From: Onthophagus taurus
Taxonomy: Eukaryota; Arthropoda; Insecta; Coleoptera; Scarabaeidae
Reading direction: 5' to 3'
DNA: 64,000 nucleotides
Assembly (NCBI RefSeq): GCF_036711975.1
Contig: NC_091972.1
Location: 6,329,001-6,393,000, forward strand
Within the stretch, counting starts at the first letter, position 1; the number at the start of each line of letters is the position of its first letter. A program made the position numbers and the translations under genes. Under the pieces are notes generated by a model. That model was not told the origin of the DNA and searched no databases. It was given only the letters and a program-made list of their open reading frames with translations. Positions 10,587-22,598 of the stretch are shown one piece after another.

Positions 10587-11849
10587 ACTTTTTTGAAAAG
10601 TTTTATTTTGGGTTAGATATCTTTCTCTTATTTGTTTTATTCATCCTAATCATTTTTTAATTCGAATTTTGCAATTCTTAAGGGGGTTGATGGGTCATCC
10701 ACATATGGCAATTTGCATTGTAAGTTTTGTAAAATTACTCGATTATTACCAACTTTATGTATCTACAAGGTCAAGTTTTTGAAAATTAATTACTGGACTT
10801 ACAATTATCAAGTTTGAAGCTGTACAAGCTCTGAAAATCGCAATAAATAGAATTTTAAAAAACATGATTGGGAAGTAACAATCAAATTGTGAGCTAATAG
10901 GTTCCTTGTAAATGTTCCAAAGACCTTATATAGCAATATATGCGAATAGATATATACTTTGTTCACGACTATTGAAATTGATTCGATAAATTTATTTTTT
11001 AAATAAATTTTTGAATAAAGGTTAAACGTCAATGTGACACAAATTCAATGTTACTAACTGTAACCAACTTCACAACAATTTGTCAAAATTAAACGTCAGT
11101 TTTATAAAACGTCGTTTTCTTTACGAAAATTAATTAATTTATGCTTAAATCATACGAAAAAAGGAATTTGTTTAGGTTTTTTTAATGTCAAATATTTAGA
11201 AACTCCTAAAAAATTGAATTAAATTGACGTTTTTTTTGAAATTTTAACGTTTCAAATAATTATATAAGTATTAAATGAAAAATTTATAATAAACGATTAC
11301 CTAAGATGATGGGTAGAAAATGTTGTCACCTAGGGATTGCAATCCCAGGAAATCGATAATGATTTCGGTATTATGTTTGTTATTAATTTACTATTTTTTT
11401 GAAAAATAAGGCTCTATCTATCGGTTGACACTGCAACCACGCATTCGATATTACCCTTGTTTATACAGGTGTCCCGTATCTTCCGCATCAGAAAAATCGC
11501 TTCTTTGAAAATAGTTCTATGCATGGTAGATTTTTCATCTTGATTGCAATCCCTATTATCACCTTCGTTAATAAAATATTTCTTAACTCCGCCCATAGTC
11601 CATTCTTTTCTAACTAGTTTTTCCATAGGAAATGTTTTAGTAGGTACTTAAAAAACTGCGAATAGAGACAAAGGTTCGCTTCATAGAAAGTAAGTATAAT
11701 TAGCTTTTGCACAATATGGAAACAGAGACAATCGGCTGTGATGGTTCGTAGATTTAATTTTAGCCCAGTTGTATGAAAGCGCCCTTTATACTTTATATTT
11801 ACATATTATTTTTTTATTATTTACATAAATTATATATCGGGTAGACGGA
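10587..11849. other. Gene-free stretch
   Basis: AT-rich. A 70-codon minus-strand reading frame at 11414..11626 shows no recognised domain and no partner exon, so it is not called. No repeat structure was evident by eye. Confidence 0.4.
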
Positions 11850-12672
11850 CCAATCAACCTTGCACCGCGACCTTAAGGATTTATTATACCCTGATAGATA
11901 CAATTATTATCAAATTTCACTATACAGTCCAATGCTCTTAACGAACATTAGTACCTTACTCGGTGAAAAGACATTCAGATCCTTTTGGGAGATAAACTGC
12001 GACCCAAAAATCGATAATCTGATACGATTGACAGCAGTGGCATAAAACATTCTCAATAGTCTCTTCGCCTTCCGCACATAGTTGGCATTCAACATCGTCG
12101 GCTACGGCCAACAGGTTGAGATGTGTCTTTAATCGGCAGTAATTTGCATCTAAGATATTCCCGGGTTTGACAATTTAACGTGTTTTATTCCAAGAGAACT
12201 GGACCACAGTCTAATAATATGTTTTGCCATCACAAATTATATAGCAACTGCTGGCTCTGGCCCCACAACCGCTTTAGCGCTGCCCTCTCGTGCTAGCTCG
12301 TCTACCGATTCATTGCCAGCAACCCCAGAGTGACCTGACACCCAGATTAGAGAAACTATTAGCACAACTCAGTGTGTTTAATGTTCTTTTACATTCATTA
12401 ACTAGAGCCGACATCGTTTTCACGGCATGCAGCGCCTGGACTGTTTGAGAAAAATCGTACTGGCATGTTCTTCACCCCTCTCTCAAGAAGGATTTTAGAC
12501 CATTGTCAATAGCAAATGCTTCCGCCTGGAATACAGTACGTCCCCAGGCTGTAAGCTTGCTTCATCCGAAATGTCTGGCAGTATACTCCTGCCCCGATCC
12601 CTTCCGGCGTTTTCGATCCATCTGTGTTTCGATCAACAATCGTTATATGTGCAAAGACGAGCGGGAAGTACT
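11850..12672 (-). mobile_element. LINE RNase H and C-terminal region, Jockey/LOA-like
   Basis: Read on the minus strand: the RNase H opening NTDGSKTPEGIGAGVY, the closing box WVSGHSGVAGNESVDELARE, the linker MAKHIIRLWSSSLG and a C-terminal zinc-type block (ECQLCAEGEETIENVLCHC). The plus-strand left edge shares CACCGCGACCT with the copy starting near 36610, marking a common 3' end. Frames are interrupted, and it is joined directly to piggyBac sequence at 12673. Confidence 0.85.
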
Positions 12673-13080
12673 ATTCTGAGTACCACGAAACAGAGAAAAT
12701 CATCTTGTATTGACGATTACAACCAAAACCTGGTTGACAAGTCAGACATGATGCTGAGCACACTAAAGAGCATGAAAAAAAATGTTAAGTGGTACAAAAA
12801 ACTATCATTCCATTTCTTTGACATTATGTTGATAAATGCTCATGTGTTATATCTTACGAAAACTGGAAAGAAACCTTCCTTGGCTGATTTCCAGTCAGCA
12901 GTAATAAGACAATGACACACCAATTTCAAAATGGTGGTCATCCGTCAACGACAACAAATAATTCGATGCGCTTGATCGCTCGTCATTTTCTAGCAATGGT
13001 GGAACCCGGCTACAGAAAGGAAGAAACATGCTTGTCGTGATTATGTGTAGTGCCTTGCTTCCAGGAATACCACAAAATGT
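12673..13080 (+). mobile_element. piggyBac transposase C-terminal fragment
   Basis: The plus strand encodes a CIDDYNQNLVDKSDMM block, KWYKKLSFHFFDIMLINAHV, LYLTKTGKKPSLADF and SAVIRQ. This is the C-terminal half of PGBD4-type piggyBac transposases (consensus DYNKxMGGVDxxD...KWxKKxFxHLLDxxxxNA). In a further frame the cysteine-rich tail (KKHACRDYV) follows. The N-terminal catalytic half is absent and the left edge abuts the LINE. The open frame starting at 12571 is an accidental LINE-antisense/piggyBac chimera. Confidence 0.85.
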
Positions 13081-13826
13081 TAAATTTTTAGGTTCTAAAA
13101 TAGTTTAGTATAATCTTAAGAGTATTATAATATCAGTATTGTTGGATTTCATTTTTCTTTATACAAAAATTCGGCCCAATCAGTGTGTTTATAGAATTAA
13201 TATAAGGCATCCATTATAGCTGGTACCTAAAATTTGTTTCATTTTTCCCTTCATCATGGTCACAAGACCATGCATGACCCGTCCCTCATGCTACCTCCCC
13301 TCACATAGCTAATTACAAGACTATAGAAAAAGCTCTTAAATTAAATCTCCAAAATTATTTAATTTGCGAAATAAAAAAGAATTCTGAATTAATTTCATTT
13401 TAATGATGTACTTAAAAGATTATTGCAACTTCAATTAAAGTGTTGATTCCAGGTTAACTTACTATGTTTATTTTATAAAACCTTGATCTATAAAAAAATA
13501 ATAACAATAAGGTATTGTTAATGGTTGCAAAATAAGCAAATATTTATTAGTAATGCACTAATTTTAACTTTGATGTTTCTAATTCAGTATGAATGTAGAC
13601 AAGAAATAAGATATAGCAACATACTAGGGGTAAGAAAAATTTTGCAGCTAAATTAACTTATAAAAATCTTATTTTAATTTTTCCAATACATTTACAACAT
13701 AATTAATATTGACGATTATAATGTAAACAATATACAAAATAACGAGTACTGTTCTGTAATTTAATTAAAAATCATTAATGAAAATCTTACGCTATCACAC
13801 ACTGAATTTATATTGTTATCTTTGTA
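13081..13826. other. Gene-free stretch
   Basis: AT-rich with no supported ORF or repeat. The 3' UTR of the minus-strand bZIP gene probably occupies part of 13500-13826. Confidence 0.4.
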
Positions 13827-14213
13827 TCACTTGGAACTCTCACCATCCGCATCATCTGCTAGCAATGTTTGCAAATCAATATCGGAAAACTTTGATTTAT
13901 CTGTAGTACCAGCATGCGCCAAAAACAATTCTTTTAAAAACCCTAATTCTTTTGTCAATGTATTCACCTTTTCCTGTAATATTGTATTTTCATTCTTTAA
14001 AGCATTTACTCGAGTCAAAGTTTCCATTGTCTTCACTTTCGATTTTTGCCTGCTTCGTTTTACAGCCTAAAAATTCACAAATAAAAATTAACAATCATAA
14101 TTTTAAAGATCATGAAATACCAAATTATTTCTATCCCTCTTCTTACGGTATTCATCTTCGTCTTCTTCCGAATCCACATCCCTTTTATTAGGTTTAATTT
14201 TTTTTGGGGCCAT
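13827..14213 (-). CDS. Irbp18: C/EBP-gamma-like bZIP transcription factor, two exons
   Basis: Exons 14213..14121 and 14066..13827, with a 54-bp intron (donor GTATTT, phase 0); about 110 aa. The product is almost only a bZIP. An acidic stretch (DVDSEEDEDEY) is followed by the basic region RKKRDRNNLAVKRSR, with the C/EBP signature NNxAVxxSR, and then a leucine zipper (TLTRVNALKNEN...LTKELGFLKELFL). The tail is short and acidic. There is no transactivation domain, as in vertebrate C/EBP-gamma and Drosophila Irbp18, which heterodimerise with other bZIPs such as ATF4. The intron splits the basic region. Start is the ATG just upstream of MAPKKIKPNK; no other in-frame start fits. The symbol is by family analogy. 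Confidence 0.88.
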
Positions 14214-16175
14214 ATTTTGCTAAATAGAAAAACGAAACGTATTAAAAGATGCACTTGGAACATTCGAAGAATGTTAAATTTTGATTACCAATAACGTCAT
14301 GTTCTGTTTTAGATAAATTACTTATCGAGCGTTTATATTTGCACACATACGCTTACGGTCTCGTACTTACTTATTGTAAAAATTAATTTACATTGTGCAA
14401 CACCCAAAAAAACCTATCTTCTATAACTGTCAAAATTATGACGTATTCTAGAAAAAAAATTAGATGTTACCAACATAACAAATAATTACTATCTTACGTT
14501 TCGTTGATTTGTGGTGTAATTTTATAGTTAGATTAATTATTTTAACTAAATTTCATTTATAAAAACTAATTTTATTATAAAATTCATTACCATTAAATTT
14601 CTTAAATTTAATTTTGCATTCTTTTGCAGTCCACAGATGGCGCAAGTTATTTTTGTTTCTAATTTTTATTATATTTATTATTTTCAATCTAATATTCTAA
14701 AATTATAATTTTAAATAAAGATTTCTTTTTTATAATTTCTAAAAGTACTAATTAAATTACGCAGATTTCTTCCAAATAATTAATGTGGTTAGAAATTGAG
14801 GTTATGTTAATTTTATATTTGTTTAAATTTGAAATTAGCAATCAATTTCAAATTTATAAAAAATTTAGTGCCTTTAATAGCAAGATTAAAAGAAACAAGT
14901 CTAAAAGGATAATTTTATATAGTAAACCATTGATTTTATGTATTTATAAATTTGTTTACGTTTTGATATTTTTACATCTGTTTATCTTTTATCTTGCTAC
15001 GGACTTCCTCGAATTAAATGTTGAATTACATATTAAAAATTCGTTTCATCTCTGGATGTGCAAACAATTTTATAAATAGTGAGTATATTTCTTCTATAAT
15101 CTAGTAATAACTATAAATGGAGGAAATAACCTACAGTATGCAAAATTAGTAATGAGAAATTAGAAAATCACGAATTAATCAAGAATGGTCACTTAGAAGA
15201 GTAAAAGCAAAAGTGGATGTCTTGGCCTATACAGTTCAATAACTGTATTGAACTGTATGTAAAAGAGGATTTCATTAACAATTGACAGCAAAAACCGTAT
15301 TGGAACAGTTCGCCAGATTATATTTTTGTGTGGATAACTGCTGTTATACAAGATTTTTAATCGTGTTTTGTCCTTATTTTGGTTGTTAAGCACTGTTTTT
15401 TTTTCAAAAAACTTTGCATACTGCTATATTCTACTAAAAAAAAGTTAGATATTTATCTTGTATTTAAGACTATAATTTTAATTTCGCCCAGAACTTAGTT
15501 GTAAATTGATACAACTTAACTATTAAATGCAGCTAATATAGCATTTTTAATTTTTCCAACCATATTGAGGTTATGTCAATATAGCGGTATTTTACCGATT
15601 TTTTTTTAGAGCAGATTCATGAAAAAAAATTACATTTAAGTTACAATGTAATACATGTAACATTTTATTAGTTTATTACATCTTTTACTTTTTCATTTTA
15701 ATCTAAATTTTTATTCTAAATAAAAATGATTTTAATAATAATAATAATTAAGGTCAAATGTCAAATAACAGTATAGCCAACGTTATAGATTTTTCATAAC
15801 CCTCTAGACCATTTATTTATTTAATCGTTGTAATCGTAAAAATTATAAATTGATAACATATTGAAAATGTTGTTTAACTAGTATTTTACACGTACTCGTT
15901 TAAACTTGACGTAACGATAAGCGCAACTATTTTTCTATTTTAAAAGTGGACGCAATAACATACGCATTCTTTCGCCCTCCTAGATAACAAATATGCCTTC
16001 AATACTGTTAAAACTCGCGTATGCCTTCATTTGCATTTATTATGTGGTAATACCTTTGGGATTTGTAACAAAGTATAGATGAGAACTTTACTAAAAGTTT
16101 TTATTTTTTTGTGTTCTTATTTTTCTTCTTTTACTTATTGTAATTAGGTGGTGCTTTGGTGAGGAACAGTTTGAA
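14214..16175. other. Gene-free stretch between the bZIP gene and GALE
   Basis: Very AT-rich. Contains the promoter of the minus-strand bZIP gene, a CTCF-like word at 14631-14643 and a small perfect hairpin (TACAGTTCAATA / TATTGAACTGTA) near 15230-15257. A 98-codon plus-strand frame at 14783 is low-complexity AT sequence and is not called. A 5' noncoding exon of GALE probably lies near 16030-16100. Confidence 0.4.
14631..14643 (+). promoter_or_regulatory. CTCF-like site CCACAGATGGCGC
   Basis: CCACAGATGGCGC matches the extended CTCF core (CCAC-AGATGGCGC type). It lies about 420 bp upstream of the bZIP start codon, between oppositely oriented genes. Binding is inferred from sequence only. Confidence 0.4.
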
Positions 16176-17357
<1,182 letters not shown>

Positions 17358-17586
17358 TGATTACTCCTTTAATAAATTATATATTGATTGTGTTTGATCT
17401 CATGATCCAAGTCAAAATTTTACTTTATACCTTTTATTTTTTATTAATTTCAAAGTTTACAATTAACTATTATGTAAGTCTAATAGCATATTATAAAATT
17501 AAATAATAAAAGAGAATTTAATCGAAGATGTCCTACATTTAATTCATTAAAATCAAGATTTTTAAAACTACATAATAACTCGCAAT

Positions 17587-18945
17587 ATACAGGTGTCCGG
17601 AAATTGGGTCTATATATTTAAAGAGATGATTCTACATCAAAGATCATGAAGAAAAGTTTATATAAAGTCTGATCCGAAAATGGTTCCTAAGAGCGCTAGA
17701 GCCTTTTAAAGATGGCACTCAAAAAGTAATAATACAACTTTTCTTGGAAACCACTACTATCCCTACAAAAAGTCAAGGCACCTCACTTTAGAGATATCGA
17801 TCTTTCAACATCTTCGTAACCGCTCGATGGAAAAAGTTGCGGTAAAGTTTATTGTAATCAGTGAGCATTTCTGCGTATCACATGTTAATTTGGAAATTTT
17901 CGGGTCCGCGGTTTTCCTTTTATAGTGAGGTAAGTGAAAAAAGTAGTCGGATTCCGTTATCAGTTTTTCAAAATTAAGGCTCCCTAATTTTTTTAAGAGA
18001 TTTAATGGAATTACAAATTAAAGAGAAACAGAAATAAGCTATGCGGGGAGAGGAGGGATCCGTCCAATCGGAACAGATGGTGTGTCCCAGACAGTACGTC
18101 TCGCCTTTATCTTACCTCTATAAAGAAATAAGTCTGGGACGCACCATCTGTTCCGATTGGACGGAACCCCCATTACCCCGCAGAGCCTATATCTGTTTCT
18201 CTTTAATTTGTAATTCCATTAAATCGCAGTTAAAAAATTAGGGAGCTCTAATTTTGAAAAACTAATAACGGAATCCGACAACCGACATTGTTTGACATAT
18301 TTTGGTCAAATCCGCGAGGAAATCCACTCAGCCGTTTTCGACATAACGGCGTCTTACTAAACCGCGATTTTCCATGAAACTGTATGGAATATCAAAAAAA
18401 TAAAATATGTCACTCATTAAGAACATATCAGGCTACCACCTATTCAAAATTCAAATTTTTTCGTACGATAGTTTTCGAGAAAAAAAATCGCAAAGTTGCC
18501 GGTACCGTACAAAATTGGGTACTTTTTTCGTTTAACTCGCGATAAAAAGGAAAGCGTGTATCCGAAAATTTTCAAATTTACATACGTAGAAATGTTCAGT
18601 GATTTCAACAAACTTTGTCGCAATTTTTTTTATCGAACGGTTCCAAAGATATCGATCTCTAAAGTTTTAGACAATTTTTTTATAGTATCTTTTTTATGTA
18701 TTCTTTTCCACAGAATTGATTGATGCAATTAAAATGGCAGATAAAAAAAGTATAGTACTGTAAACGTGCCCCTACATCTTATGTTGGACCCCATAAATTA
18801 TTTTTTTTTCTTTACACCAAATTTCGGCATTCTAAACCTTGTTGTTTTTGAGATAACGCTAAAAAAGTATGCCAGTATGGTTGGGCTCTAGCCAAACTGG
18901 CATACTTTTCTCTATCTTTAAAGGGCTCTAGCGCTCTTAGGACGT
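17587..18945. mobile_element. Large fold-back (long inverted repeat) element
   Basis: Left end TATACAGGTGTCCGGAAATT. Arms pair across about 1.25 kb: CTAAGAGCGCTAGAGCC (about 17690) against GGGCTCTAGCGCTCTTAGG (about 18925). Further in, an ACTTTAGAGATATCGAT / ATATCGATCTCTAAAGT pair and a roughly 75% matching block (TACGCAGAAATGCTCACTGA-like against TACGTAGAAATGTTCAGTGA) also pair. The centre is a much tighter hairpin (17946-18279). No coding sequence was recognised. The right end lacks the mirror of the outermost 100 bp and abuts the hairpin repeat at 18946, so it is truncated or overwritten there. Confidence 0.8.
17946..18279. repeat. Near-perfect 147-bp-stem hairpin with 39-nt loop
   Basis: Arm 17946-18092 pairs with 18132-18279. 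The outer end is GTCGGATTCCGTTAT against ATAACGGAATCCGAC, and the inner end CAATCGGAACAGATGG against CCATCTGTTCCGATTG. By eye, pairing is about 90% with short mismatched patches. The inner arms are clearly more GC-rich than the surrounding DNA. Confidence 0.93.
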
Positions 18946-19036
18946 CTCTAAAGATAGCTGAACCCGAATGATTCTAGTTCTAGGTATAGTGTTAATTCTA
19001 GTTCTACACTTGCACTTTCACTAGAACTAGAAAGTT
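18946..19036. repeat. TCTAGTTCTAG hairpin repeat, copy 1
   Basis: CGTCTCTAAAGATAGCTGAA and CCCGAATGATTCTAG open the unit. GTTCTAGGTATAGTG and its partner CACTAGAACTAGAAAG form inverted arms round a short loop. Same family as 23612, 27683, 39760, 52530, 58010 and 63789. Confidence 0.75.
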
Positions 19037-19539
19037 TACTGGGGAATTAATTCATAGATATAACCCAAAAAAAATCTGCTTTAATTTGACGCAATTTGGC
19101 GATTCATTGAAAGCTTGTTTAAAAAATGTATTTCTCAGTAATCATTTAAGATAAAGAAACTAAATTTTACTGACTTATTCAGAAATAATCAGCAAATTTA
19201 ACACTGTTTGATATCTCAATTAATTTTTGAGAAATAAATTTGCGAATATAAAAATCCACTTCTAACCTTAAAAAAATGACAAATGCAGTGACGTTAGTCA
19301 AAGTATAATTGTCAATACTAGGGTAGCCAACCTGCGAAAATTTCTATGGTACTCTAGAGGTTTTATTTTTTATTGAGCTGTATATCACTGTATTTATTTA
19401 CTAATATTGTGATGTGTTTCATGTCGATATTGTACTTTGAGTGAGTACATAACCTTACTTTATTCACTCTATTTTTACTTGTATAAATCTTACATATATG
19501 GTTAAGTTGTATAAACATAAAACCTTCGTGTTAATAAAT
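19037..19539. other. Upstream region of the ZAD zinc-finger gene
   Basis: AT-rich with no supported feature. The promoter of the zinc-finger gene should lie in the last few hundred bases. Confidence 0.4.
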
Positions 19540-20832
19540 ATGGATTTAGATAGTTCTGTAGCTTTAGATTTAAAACCAATAGAATTAGATTATTATTGTG
19601 ATATTAATTCAGGACCAATTTGTCGAGTTTGTTTAGAAAAATGTTTACCAAACAAAAGTGTGTGCAATATTTTTAGTGATATTAAACAGTTCAATAGAGT
19701 TTCTACAATGATCATGGCTTGTTCTAATGTACAGGTAAAAACCAAACAAGTTTTACTTTTAATTTTCTCATTTACTCTGTTTCTATGTTCTACAAAAGTT
19801 AACTGAAGGTGATGGACTTCCAAACCTAATCTGTGAAAATTGCATTGCCAAGTTAGATATCGCTTGGAATTTCAAGGTCCAGTGTGAAAACTCGGATTTA
19901 AAGTTACGACAAATTTACTCCCAACAACAATTAGAAAGTCATCAAAGCTTGGATAACTTTGCTATCGGATTAAGAAATGATGATTACTTCAATGTTAAAT
20001 CAAATGAAGAATTTATTACAAATATGTCACAGATGGATGATATTTCTGTAGGAATTTAATTTTTTTTTATGAACAAACCATTTATTTTTATTCCTTTTGA
20101 TAGACAAACCAAGTTATTGATGAAAACAGCCAAAATCACACATCACTACAATTACTTCCAAGTAAAACTAAACTTCGATCGCCGGCATCTAAACCAAACA
20201 AATTACAAAAAGAACTTAAAACCCACCAATGTGATACTTGTGGAAAAGTTTTTAATCGCAGAGAATATTTAACTCAACATATTAGAATACATACAGGTAA
20301 ATAAGAGACGTTTTCATAACAATACTTTCTTGTAATTTAATTAATTTAAGGTGAAAAACCCTATAAATGTCACTTATGTGAACGAAGATTTGCAAACTCT
20401 GGCCATTTAACTACTCACATGAGAACTCACACAGGCGAGAAACCTCATTCATGTACTATGTGTACAAAAGCTTTTTCAACCCGTCAAGAACTTCAAAAAC
20501 ATATAATGGTAAGAAAATATATTATTTCAAAACTAGATATAAATCATATAATTCGTTGATTTTAGGTACATAATGGAGATCGCCCTTTTGAATGCAAAAT
20601 GTGCTCAAAAAGGTTTGGAAACATAAGTAATTTGTATTCGCATCTTCGACATCACACAGGAGAGAAGAATTTTACATGTGAACATTGTGGGAAAGCATTT
20701 TATTCTAAACAGGAGTTAAAACAGCACAGTGTTGTTCATACAGGGGAAAAACCCTTTTTGTGCCAATTTTGCAACAAACGATTTTCACAGTTGGGCCATT
20801 TAAGAAGACACTCCAAACTGCACAAAAGTTAA
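19540..20832 (+). CDS. ZAD-C2H2 zinc-finger protein, five exons
   Basis: Exons 19540..19734, 19799..20047, 20104..20296, 20351..20508 and 20566..20832; about 353 aa. The N-terminal zinc-finger-associated domain (ZAD) has its two cysteine pairs, CRVC near residue 28 in exon 1 and CENC in exon 2. ZADs are dimerisation domains of insect DNA-binding proteins, several of which act in chromatin architecture. After a polar linker come six consecutive C2H2 fingers (QCDTCG..., YKCHLC..., HSCTMC..., FECKMC..., FTCEHC..., FLCQFC...) with near-canonical HTGEKP linkers, ending 3 residues after the last histidine. Introns split fingers 1/2 and 3. ATG at 19540 was preferred over 19498, which adds 14 basic residues with no family support. 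The orthologue cannot be named. Confidence 0.9.
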
Positions 20833-21356
20833 TTATTTTTGCTTACGTTCACTATATTACAGTACATATTCGTTTCATTCAGGATTGTATAAGTTAAAAA
20901 AACTTGCCTAACATGTTCACAACTCTATGTGTTCTTAAAGCAATTTGCTCAATTTGAATATTTTAATTTTTTTATTTAATAATACGTTATTATTTAGGAA
21001 ATTAATTTGAAATAAAATTTATTTAAACGTGAATAAAATATTTATATAAACTTTTTAATAGGTAGAAAAATTGTAGGTTAACTTTGAAAAAAGATTTTTA
21101 TAAATTAAAATTACCAGTAAATAAAGATTAAATGACCAAGAGTTTTATTTAATTTAATTTAATTTGACCAAAAAGAAATATACATATAAAGTATATACAT
21201 ATCATATATATATATATAGGGTACAGCATAGCTGATTACTAGAAAACTGGAAAACTAATTATGCGTTTAATGCGTTTAAACTATTATTATTTATGCGTTT
21301 AAGATTTCTTTTGTAGCCCCTTTTTTCTTAAAAAGGTAAATATAACCTAAAAATGT

Positions 21357-21366
21357 GGCGCCATCT
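21357..21366 (-). promoter_or_regulatory. CTCF-like AGATGGCGCC site
   Basis: GGCGCCATCT on the plus strand, about 330 bp upstream of the beta-5 start codon. Assignment is by word match only. Confidence 0.3.
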
Positions 21367-21540
21367 ATTTTTAGTTTTTTGAGATGTTACGTTAAACTAT
21401 ATTTTTGTTGAATAATATCATGTAAATGGAAATTATACGACAAGACTTTTATTATTTTTTATTTTTGTCAAAATTTATTAATTACGCTACTTTATAGCAC
21501 AAAAATAATAAAAATTAAATTTTTTACTTAAATAATTTAT

Positions 21541-21550
21541 GGCGCCATCT
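21541..21550 (-). promoter_or_regulatory. CTCF-like AGATGGCGCC site, second copy
   Basis: GGCGCCATCT on the plus strand, about 145 bp upstream of the beta-5 start codon. It duplicates the word at 21357 within 190 bp. Confidence 0.3.
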
Positions 21551-21686
21551 GTAAATTTAATTTAGATTGACACATCCGACATTTAGGTTATGTTTTAAAA
21601 GACTTGTCTCAGTTTGTTGCTTTGTCATTGAAGTTGCAATTTTCAATACAATTTTATAACGTTCAGTAAGTTTTCAACGCATAAAA

Positions 21687-22598
21687 ATGGCTTTGGCAGA
21701 AATATGCGGCCTCCAAGATTTCGATTCATGGAAAAATAAACACGAATTGAATATCGACATTGCTAATTTCAACCAAAACTTCCAAAATAACATGGAATTC
21801 GCTGTTCCGCCTACCTCTAACGTTAGTAGAATTTGATTTAAATGGAATTAATCATTATTAGTGTATATTAATTTTTAATTATATTCACAGCCAGCAGGTA
21901 TGTTTGGAAAATTATCAAAAGATGAAACCGGGAAGGATATCAAAATACAATTTGATCATGGTACAACAACTCTAGGATTTCAGTATCAAGGGGGAGTTGT
22001 TTTGGCTGTTGACTCTCGTGCTACAGGCGGAGCGTTTATTGGTTCACAAACGATGAAAAAGATTGTTGAAATTAATGACTTTTTATTGGGAACGTTAGCT
22101 GGAGGTGCTGCAGATTGTGTTTATTGGGACAGAGTCTTATCTAAACAATGCCGCATGTACGAATTAAGAAATCGGGAGCGTATTTCCGTAGCTGCCGCTT
22201 CAAAGCTCATGGCTAATATGGTTTATAATTACAAAGGCATGGGACTTTCAATGGGAATGATGATTGCTGGATGGGATAAAAGGGGTCCTCAGCTTTATTA
22301 TGTTGATTCTGAAGGCACTAGAACACCAGGAAAAGTCTTCAGTGTTGGTTCAGGGTCGATTTATGCTTTTGGTGTATTAGATGCCGGATATAATTGGGAT
22401 ATGAAAGATGAAGAGGCCTACGAATTGGGACGTAGATCAATTTATCATGCAACCCACCGTGATGCATACTCTGGTGGAATTGTTAGGGTGTATCATATGA
22501 AAAATACTGGTTGGGTTCATATTGATAATAATGATTGCATGGATATGCATTATAAATATTTGGAAGATAAAAAGGTTGCGGAAAATCAAATTGTTTAA
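21687..22598 (+). CDS. Prosbeta5: Proteasome subunit beta type-5, two exons
   Basis: Exons 21687..21821 and 21891..22598, phase 0, with a 69-bp intron; about 280 aa. It is the chymotrypsin-like catalytic subunit of the 20S core. The propeptide ([18 protein letters not shown] onward, about 69 aa) ends in DHG, then the mature enzyme begins [11 protein letters not shown] with Thr1. Mature Asp17 (AVDSRAT), Lys33 (TMKK) and the [11 protein letters not shown] region complete the active site. [13 protein letters not shown] and [10 protein letters not shown] are conserved. Mature position 45 is Leu (GTLAGG), where vertebrate beta-5 has Met in the S1 pocket. The first-exon start follows a CATAAAA leader and supplies the expected propeptide. 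Confidence 0.97.

Larger units (their letters stand above)
20833..21686. other. Spacer between the ZAD gene and proteasome beta-5
   Basis: Includes the ZAD gene 3' UTR (AATAAAATTTATT near 21012), an (AT)n run at about 21204-21220 and two CTCF-like words at 21357 and 21541. No gene. Confidence 0.5.

Noticed and set aside
11414-11626. 70-codon minus-strand frame
   Set aside because: No domain or neighbour support.
14783-15079. 98-codon plus-strand frame
   Set aside because: Composition is that of AT-rich noncoding DNA (Phe, Leu, Lys, Ile), with no splice partner or motif.
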